DNA of 14,927 nt from an uncultured Bacteroides sp. (GTDB lineage Bacteria > Bacteroidota > Bacteroidia > Bacteroidales > Bacteroidaceae). A program made the translations under genes and the position numbers. Below, piece after piece: positions 10,156 to 14,927 of this stretch. Below the pieces are notes generated by a model that ran no database searches, had not been told where the DNA came from, and was given only the letters and a program-made list of their open reading frames with translations. The stretch lies in assembly GCA_900557355.1 (NCBI GenBank), contig USSR01000088.1:1-14927 (forward strand), in the 5' to 3' direction. The stretch's first letter is position 1, and each line of letters begins with the position of its first letter.

Positions 10156-11136
10156 ATGAAACTTGTTTTTGGATTTGTGTGTGCGTTGTTCTATTCATTC
10201 ATGTCTTTCGGACAGATTACGCAATGGACTGATATCAACTATGCTAATGACAGTCTGGAGGGACATAAACTCGATATTTATCTGCCCGATGGAGGACAGA
10301 CTGAATATAAAGTGGTGGTCTTGATCTACGGTAGCGCCTGGTTTGCCAATAATATGAAGCAGATGGCTTTCCAGGCGATGGGGAAACCGTTGCTCGACGG
10401 GGGATTTGCGGTGGTTTCCATCAACCATCGTTCCAGTGGCGATGCGAAGTTTCCGGCGCAGATCAATGATGTGAAGGCAGCTGTGCGCTTTATCCGTGCC
10501 CATGCTGATGAATACCGGCTCGATACATCCTTTATCGGTATCACCGGATTTTCATCGGGCGGCCATTTGTCTTCACTGGCCGGCACTACCAATGGAGTCA
10601 AAGTATATAAGGTGGGTGATACGGAGATGGACATCGAAGGAAATGTGGGAGATTGCACTTCCTTTAGCAGCCGGGTGGATGCAGTGGTGGATTGGTTCGG
10701 ACCGATAGACATGACGCGCATGGAAAACTGTGCTACGACCAAAGGGGCAGATTCACCTGAGGCGGCCTTGATAGGAGGGACACCGGCTGAACACATGGAT
10801 GTGCTGACCCTTTTGAATCCGATGACTTATATCGACGAAAAGGATCCGAAGTTTTTGGTGATTCATGGGGATGCCGATACCGTTGTTCCTCATTGCCAGA
10901 GTGTCTTCTTTAAAGATGCTTTAAGTGCAAAAGGACGATTGGAAGAGTTTATTACCGTACCCCAGGGACAGCACGGTCCTATAACTTTCAATGAGCAGAC
11001 TTTTAAAAAGATGACTGAGTTTTTCAGGAAGCAGGCTGCCATGGATTTGTGTCCTGCAAATATAACACTTGTGCCACATATACGCCCTGGCAGCAAGAAA
11101 AATCCTCCTCAAAAACAGTTTTATACCCTTTATTAA
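10156..11136 (+). CDS. Secreted BD-FAE-type alpha/beta hydrolase (acetyl/feruloyl esterase)
   Basis: This 326-residue protein is predicted to be the third ester hydrolase of the cluster. A signal peptide occupies about residues 1-19 (MKLVFGF to SFG, then Gln20). The alpha/beta-hydrolase core shows a nucleophile elbow GFSSGG (Ser133), HGDADTVVP (acid Asp241) and GQHGP (His273), with IGGTPAEH, a motif typical of this esterase group. The oxyanion segment reads YGSAW (58-62) instead of the common HGGGW. After about residue 296 a C-terminal tail of 30 residues (from DLCPANI) shows no family resemblance that I recognise and runs into a possible terminator hairpin, so it may be an extension after loss of an earlier stop. 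An upstream in-frame ATG at 10099 overlaps the previous gene by 29 bases but lacks a leader peptide, so 10156 is chosen. Feruloyl versus acetyl specificity is not decidable here. Confidence 0.82.
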   Translation: MKLVFGFVCALFYSFMSFGQITQWTDINYANDSLEGHKLDIYLPDGGQTEYKVVVLIYGSAWFANNMKQMAFQAMGKPLLDGGFAVVSINHRSSGDAKFPAQINDVKAAVRFIRAHADEYRLDTSFIGITGFSSGGHLSSLAGTTNGVKVYKVGDTEMDIEGNVGDCTSFSSRVDAVVDWFGPIDMTRMENCATTKGADSPEAALIGGTPAEHMDVLTLLNPMTYIDEKDPKFLVIHGDADTVVPHCQSVFFKDALSAKGRLEEFITVPQGQHGPITFNEQTFKKMTEFFRKQAAMDLCPANITLVPHIRPGSKKNPPQKQFYTLY

Positions 11137-11156
11137 GGGGATTACCTGTTATTTTT
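11114..11156 (+). terminator. Possible intrinsic terminator after the esterase operon
   Basis: aacag (11114-11118) pairs with ctgtt (11146-11150) around an inner stem ccctt (11126-11130) / aaggg (11135-11139), and is followed by a T-rich tract (ttattttt, 11149-11156). The structure overlaps the stop codon (11134-11136). The outer stem is short and the arms are interrupted, so termination may be weak. Confidence 0.42.
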
Positions 11157-11181
11157 GCACTTAACATTAACATTCGAATAG

Positions 11182-11189
11182 TTATTTTG
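11182..11189 (+). promoter_or_regulatory. Weak -7-like promoter element before the GH43 gene
   Basis: TTATTTTG matches seven of eight positions of the Bacteroides -7 element TAnnTTTG. The only upstream TTTG (11154-11157) is 24 bases away, longer than the usual 19-21, so support is poor. If real, the transcript would begin at about 11195 and the inverted repeat at 11192-11233 would form its 5' end. Confidence 0.22.
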
Positions 11190-11191
11190 GA

Positions 11192-11233
11192 AAGTATCAT
11201 AGCCGGCCCAGGCTTGATATTCAAATGATACTT
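11192..11233. repeat. Inverted repeat with 9-base perfect arms upstream of the GH43 gene
   Basis: aagtatcat (11192-11200) is perfectly complementary to atgatactt (11225-11233). The 24-base interior holds a small stem, agcc (11201-11204) with ggct (11211-11214). It lies 38 bases before the GH43 start. It could be an operator or a structured 5' leader controlling the GH43-GH3 pair; there is no T-run to make it a terminator. Confidence 0.6.
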
Positions 11234-11271
11234 CACATAATACAGATGTAGTTTTAACAATACTTGCAACT

Positions 11272-12330
11272 ATGAAGATACTGTTTCATTTCACAATAAC
11301 TCTGTTCGTTCTTAATCTGGTTACCTGTAACCAGACTAAGAGCCCAGAGCCGATAAAACAATATACATTTATTGGCGGCAAGGAAGGAGATAAGATAGAC
11401 ACCACTTCCTTTGACTCTTTACAGCTAAGCGATCCCTTTATCCTGGCCGATGAAGAAACACAGATGTATTATCTGGTTGGAAGTGGCGGTAGTTTATGGA
11501 AAAGTACAAATATGAAAAAGTGGACAGGCCCCTATCAATACATTACTGTGGATACAACTTCCTGGATTGGAACCGCGCCAAGAATATGGGCTCCGGAGCT
11601 CCATAAATATAAAGGTAAATACTATTGTTTCGTTACCTTTACCAATCCCAAGATCATAGTAGACACTGTACCTGATAGATACAATGTACAACGCCGTGCC
11701 ACCCATATCCTTACATCCGACAAAGCAGCAGGTCCTTACCATCCCATCAGCGACAAGAACTATCTGCCGGAGGACTGGTCTACACTCGACGGTACTTTCT
11801 GGGAAGAAGACGGAGTGCCCTATATGGTCTTTTGTCACGAATGGATGCAAACCGTAGACGGGATGATCGACTACGTTCAACTGACTCCGGAACTATCAGA
11901 ATCAATAGGAACCTCTACCACCCTTTTCAAAGCATCCGATGCCCCATGGCCAAGAGAAATGAAATCGATAGGCGAGCTCACTATCGGTATGGCACTAGGA
12001 GGTTATGTGGCAGATGGGCCTTTTCTGTTCCGGACGGATACGGGACGTTTAGGAATACTGTGGTCCAGTTGGAGTAACAGCCGTTGTGCACAGGGAGTGG
12101 CTTTCTCCGAGTCGGGTAAACTTGCAGGTCCGTGGGTTCAGTGCAATACTCCTCTGATATCCAATAACTCAGGGCATGGTATGTTGTTCCGTACATTCGA
12201 TGGAAAGTTGTTAATGTGCCTGCATCACCAAAGCCTCGACTCCGAGAACCTAGGCCCACGAAGACCAATATTGTTCGAAGTCGATATTTCAGGAGACGAA
12301 ATTAGAATACTGGGGAAATATCATCCTTAG
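11272..12330 (+). CDS. GH43 glycoside hydrolase, predicted lipoprotein
   Basis: This 352-residue five-bladed propeller enzyme is likely an alpha-L-arabinofuranosidase or beta-xylosidase acting on arabinoxylan fragments. The leader ends in LVTC (lipidated Cys19); the residues after it (NQTKSP) lack the acidic surface-export signal, so a periplasm-facing location is inferred. GH43 landmarks are LSDPFIL with catalytic base Asp54, WAPELH (106-111) in blade 2, TLDGTFW with pKa-modulating Asp173, VADGPFLFR in blade 4, and GHGMLFR (His302). The blade-4 position that holds the catalytic Glu in most GH43 enzymes is Asp248 here; related Bacteroides proteins that I remember also read DGPF, so this may be a subfamily trait. 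The protein is a single-domain GH43 without a lectin module, unlike the first gene. The GH3 gene follows after 48 bases, so the two are probably co-transcribed. Confidence 0.85.
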   Translation: MKILFHFTITLFVLNLVTCNQTKSPEPIKQYTFIGGKEGDKIDTTSFDSLQLSDPFILADEETQMYYLVGSGGSLWKSTNMKKWTGPYQYITVDTTSWIGTAPRIWAPELHKYKGKYYCFVTFTNPKIIVDTVPDRYNVQRRATHILTSDKAAGPYHPISDKNYLPEDWSTLDGTFWEEDGVPYMVFCHEWMQTVDGMIDYVQLTPELSESIGTSTTLFKASDAPWPREMKSIGELTIGMALGGYVADGPFLFRTDTGRLGILWSSWSNSRCAQGVAFSESGKLAGPWVQCNTPLISNNSGHGMLFRTFDGKLLMCLHHQSLDSENLGPRRPILFEVDISGDEIRILGKYHP

Positions 12331-12361
12331 CAATCAAGAAATGAAAACATAATTTTATACC

Positions 12362-12382
12362 ATGAAAACAACATTATTATGA
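12362..12382 (+). other. Six-codon upstream reading frame overlapping the GH3 start
   Basis: An ATG at 12362 opens a frame encoding MKTTLL whose TGA (12380-12382) overlaps the GH3 ATG (12379-12381) as ATGA. The arrangement would allow translational coupling. It is very short and may be chance in A/T-rich DNA. Confidence 0.2.
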
Positions 12383-14927
12383 AAAAGGTATTAGTAATCT
12401 GTGGTTTGTTATTCTCCCTATCGGGGTGGGGGCAAACATTGCCGTATCAGAATCCTGAACTAAGTCCGGCAGAAAGAGCGAAGGATTTAGTAAAACGCTT
12501 GACTTTAGAAGAGAAAGCGCTCTTGATGTGTGATGATTCGGAAGCCATTCCACGCTTGGGAATAAAGAAATTCAACTGGTGGAGTGAAGCCCTTCACGGA
12601 GTAGCCAATCAGGGAAATGTAACCGTCTTCCCCGAACCTGTAGGAATGGCCGCTTCATTCAATGACAAACTGGTATTCGAAATCTTCAATGCAGTCTCCG
12701 ATGAAATGCGTGCCAAACATAACGAACGCGTACGCAACGGACTGGAAGACGTCCGTTTCCACAGTCTCTCCGTCTGGACTCCCAATGTAAACATTTTCCG
12801 TGATCCCCGTTGGGGACGTGGTCAGGAAACTTACGGGGAAGATCCTTACCTGACTTCTCAAATGGGTATCGCAGTGGTAAAAGGATTACAGGGACCTGAA
12901 AATGAAAAGTATCGTAAATTGCTTGCATGTGCCAAGCATTATGCCGTACATAGTGGTCCGGAATGGAGCCGTCATACAGCCAATCTGAACAACGTCAGTC
13001 CCCGTGACCTATGGGAAACTTACCTGCCTGCATTCAAGGCACTGGTACAAAAAGCCGATGTACGCGAAGTGATGTGTGCCTACCAGCGCTTGGACGATGA
13101 TCCTTGTTGTGGAAACACCCGTCTGCTTCAACAGATACTCCGTGATGAATGGGGATTCAAATATCTCGTAGTCTCCGATTGTGGAGCCATTGCCGACTTC
13201 TGGACTTCCCACAAAAGTTCCTCCGATGCCGTACATGCAGCCGTCAAAGGAACCATGGCAGGTACAGATGTGGAATGTGGATACGGATACGCTTATCAGA
13301 AACTACCGGAAGCCGTATCCAGAGGATTGATAACGGAAGAAGAAGTGAACAAACATGTGCTCCGCCTGATGGAAGGACGCTTTGAACTCGGAGAAATGGA
13401 TGACCCGTCATTAGTGAACTGGACAAAAATACCGATGTCGGTAGTCAACTGTAAGGCTCACAAAGATTTGTCACTGAATATGTCACGCCAGACAATGACA
13501 CTCTTACAGAACAAGAACAATGTATTGCCTTTAAGTAAATCCATCCGCAAGATTGCGGTTATCGGTCCTAACGCTGATGACAAACCTATGCTGTGGGGCA
13601 ACTACAACGGAACTCCGAATCAGACCATTACCATCTTGGACGGCTTCAAAAGTAAACTGAAAAAGAATCAGATCGTCTACATGAAAGGCTGTGACCTGGT
13701 GAATGACCAAACATTGGAATCCTATCTTGACCAATGCAGCATAGATGGGAAACCCGGCATAAAAGCTACATTCTGGAACAATCCAGAACGCCAGGGAGAG
13801 CCTGTCTCTTCACTCCGTACCACCCAGCCTATCAACGTGACTACATACGGATTACATACTTTCGGCCCGGGAGTGAATCTTGAAAAGTTCTCAGCCAAAT
13901 ACGAAACCGTATTAATCCCGAAGGAATCAGGCGAAATTCTCCTCAATCTCGAAGGTTGCAGTTACTTTGAATTATTGGTAAACGGCAAGTCGATGACTAA
14001 ACACCGCACTTGGAGAACCACCGATACCCGCACCATGCTACAAGTGGAGAAGGGGAAAGAATATAAGATAGAAATACTCTATGCACAAGTAGAAAACTGG
14101 GCTGCAAACCTGAAGTTCAACCTCGGAAAAGAATTCCCGATCAATTACAGTGAAAGCATTTCGAAACTTAAAGGCATAGATGTAGTGGTCTTCGTAGGTG
14201 GCATTTCGCCACAACTGGAAGGGGAAGAAATGCCTGTAAATATTCCCGGCTTCAAAGGGGGTGACCGTACAGATATAGAATTACCCGCCGTACAGCGAAA
14301 CTTCCTGAAAGCTCTGAAAGATGCCGGAAAACAAGTAGTATTTGTCAATTGTTCCGGATCGTCTATGGCATTGCTGCCCGAAACGGAAAGTTGCGACGCT
14401 ATTCTCCAGGCATGGTATGGAGGAGAACTGGGTGGATATGCTGTAGCCGATGTGCTGTTCGGTGATTATAACCCCTCCGGCAAGCTGCCCGTCACTTTCT
14501 ACAAAAATACGAAACAACTTCCCGACTATGAGGATTACTCCATGAAAGGACGTACATACCGATATATGTCCGACCCTCTGTTCCCATTTGGATTCGGATT
14601 AAGTTACACGGATTTCGCCATAGGTACAGCCAGTTGCAACAAAACCCAACTCCGTACAGATGAGTCGCTGACCTTGACTGTACCGGTCTCCAACACAGGC
14701 AAACGGTCCGGAACTGAAATCGTACAGGTTTACATACGCAAAACAGATGATGCTGATGGACCATTAAAGTCCCTGAAAGCCTATGCACGTGTAGAACTCG
14801 CAACAGGAGCCCAACAGGATGTCAAGATAGAGTTGCCATCCGAATCATTCGAATGTTTCGATCCTTCTACAAATACCATGCGTGTGGCACCGGGTGAGTA
14901 CGAGTTATTCTACGGAACAAGTTCCTC
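12379..14927 (+). CDS. GH3 beta-xylosidase-type glycoside hydrolase with PA14 insertion (3' partial)
   Basis: This enzyme is predicted to release xylose from the non-reducing ends of xylo-oligosaccharides. 849 residues are visible before the window ends; family length suggests only a short piece is missing. A signal peptide (about 1-18, ending SGWG, then Gln19) fits periplasmic or exported location. The GH3 TIM-barrel domain (about 25-345) contains NWWSEALHG (66-74), RDPRWGRGQETYGEDPYL, AKHYAVHSG and the nucleophile Asp267 in VVSDCGAI. The alpha/beta-sandwich domain (from about 365) is interrupted by a PA14-like domain (about 455-585) and carries ISPQLEGEEM (acid/base candidates Glu614, Glu616 and Glu617), typical of GH3 xylosidases. 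PFGFGLSYT and a fibronectin-III-like domain (about 762-840) complete the usual order. The start at 12379 is chosen because the earlier ATG at 12362 stops after six codons. A secondary alpha-arabinofuranosidase activity is possible for this subfamily. Confidence 0.9.
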   Translation, partial: MKKVLVICGLLFSLSGWGQTLPYQNPELSPAERAKDLVKRLTLEEKALLMCDDSEAIPRLGIKKFNWWSEALHGVANQGNVTVFPEPVGMAASFNDKLVFEIFNAVSDEMRAKHNERVRNGLEDVRFHSLSVWTPNVNIFRDPRWGRGQETYGEDPYLTSQMGIAVVKGLQGPENEKYRKLLACAKHYAVHSGPEWSRHTANLNNVSPRDLWETYLPAFKALVQKADVREVMCAYQRLDDDPCCGNTRLLQQILRDEWGFKYLVVSDCGAIADFWTSHKSSSDAVHAAVKGTMAGTDVECGYGYAYQKLPEAVSRGLITEEEVNKHVLRLMEGRFELGEMDDPSLVNWTKIPMSVVNCKAHKDLSLNMSRQTMTLLQNKNNVLPLSKSIRKIAVIGPNADDKPMLWGNYNGTPNQTITILDGFKSKLKKNQIVYMKGCDLVNDQTLESYLDQCSIDGKPGIKATFWNNPERQGEPVSSLRTTQPINVTTYGLHTFGPGVNLEKFSAKYETVLIPKESGEILLNLEGCSYFELLVNGKSMTKHRTWRTTDTRTMLQVEKGKEYKIEILYAQVENWAANLKFNLGKEFPINYSESISKLKGIDVVVFVGGISPQLEGEEMPVNIPGFKGGDRTDIELPAVQRNFLKALKDAGKQVVFVNCSGSSMALLPETESCDAILQAWYGGELGGYAVADVLFGDYNPSGKLPVTFYKNTKQLPDYEDYSMKGRTYRYMSDPLFPFGFGLSYTDFAIGTASCNKTQLRTDESLTLTVPVSNTGKRSGTEIVQVYIRKTDDADGPLKSLKAYARVELATGAQQDVKIELPSESFECFDPSTNTMRVAPGEYELFYGTSS

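Noticed and set aside
11154..11189. Full Bacteroides promoter (TTTG at 11154 with the -7-like element at 11182)
   Set aside because: The gap of 24 bases is longer than the usual 19-21 and the -7 element is imperfect, so only a weak -7-like site is reported.

Overview
The window looks like part of a polysaccharide utilization locus (PUL) from a gut Bacteroides-type bacterium (phylum Bacteroidota). Five things support this: an adjacent SusC/SusD pair, signal peptides or lipoboxes on nearly every product whose N-terminus is present, AT-rich leaders without Shine-Dalgarno sequences, tight same-strand gene spacing, and a gene content aimed at one plant polymer. The enzymes (three esterases, two GH43 enzymes and one GH3 xylosidase-type enzyme) point to acetylated, feruloylated arabinoxylan. 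All eight genes are on the + strand; the first and last are cut by the window edges.

Layout: (1) 1-1309, the 3' part of a GH43 endo-arabinanase-like enzyme with a C-terminal Q-x-W (ricin-like) module. (2) 1310-1741, a spacer of about 430 bases with no believable gene but an unusual number of inverted repeats, two of which share bases and cannot form together. (3) 1742-6610, susC and susD, 21 bases apart, closed by a clear intrinsic terminator at 6666-6703. (4) 6611-7030, a spacer ending in what looks like the vestigial 5' end of a secreted-protein gene, joined in frame to the next gene. (5) 7031-11136, a three-gene esterase cluster: a CE6/SASA plus CE1 double esterase, a stand-alone CE1 esterase paralogous to the second half of its neighbour, and a BD-FAE-type alpha/beta hydrolase. 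(6) 11137-11271, a short spacer with a possible terminator and a 9-base-arm inverted repeat. (7) 11272-14927, a GH43 lipoprotein followed by a GH3 beta-xylosidase-type enzyme with a PA14 insertion, cut just before its expected C-terminus.

Inferred joint function: SusC/SusD capture and import oligosaccharides. The esterases strip acetyl and feruloyl groups that block glycosidases. The GH43 enzymes remove arabinose or act on short side chains, and the GH3 enzyme releases xylose. No endo-xylanase, SusE-like surface glycan-binding protein or regulator (HTCS or ECF sigma/anti-sigma) is present, so those functions must lie outside the window. From memory, the gene set resembles the esterase-rich arabinoxylan loci reported for Bacteroides intestinalis and B. 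cellulosilyticus; I could not run a search. The system as a whole is therefore probably known. The least explained parts are the structured spacer before susC, the doubled signal peptide, and several active-site substitutions.
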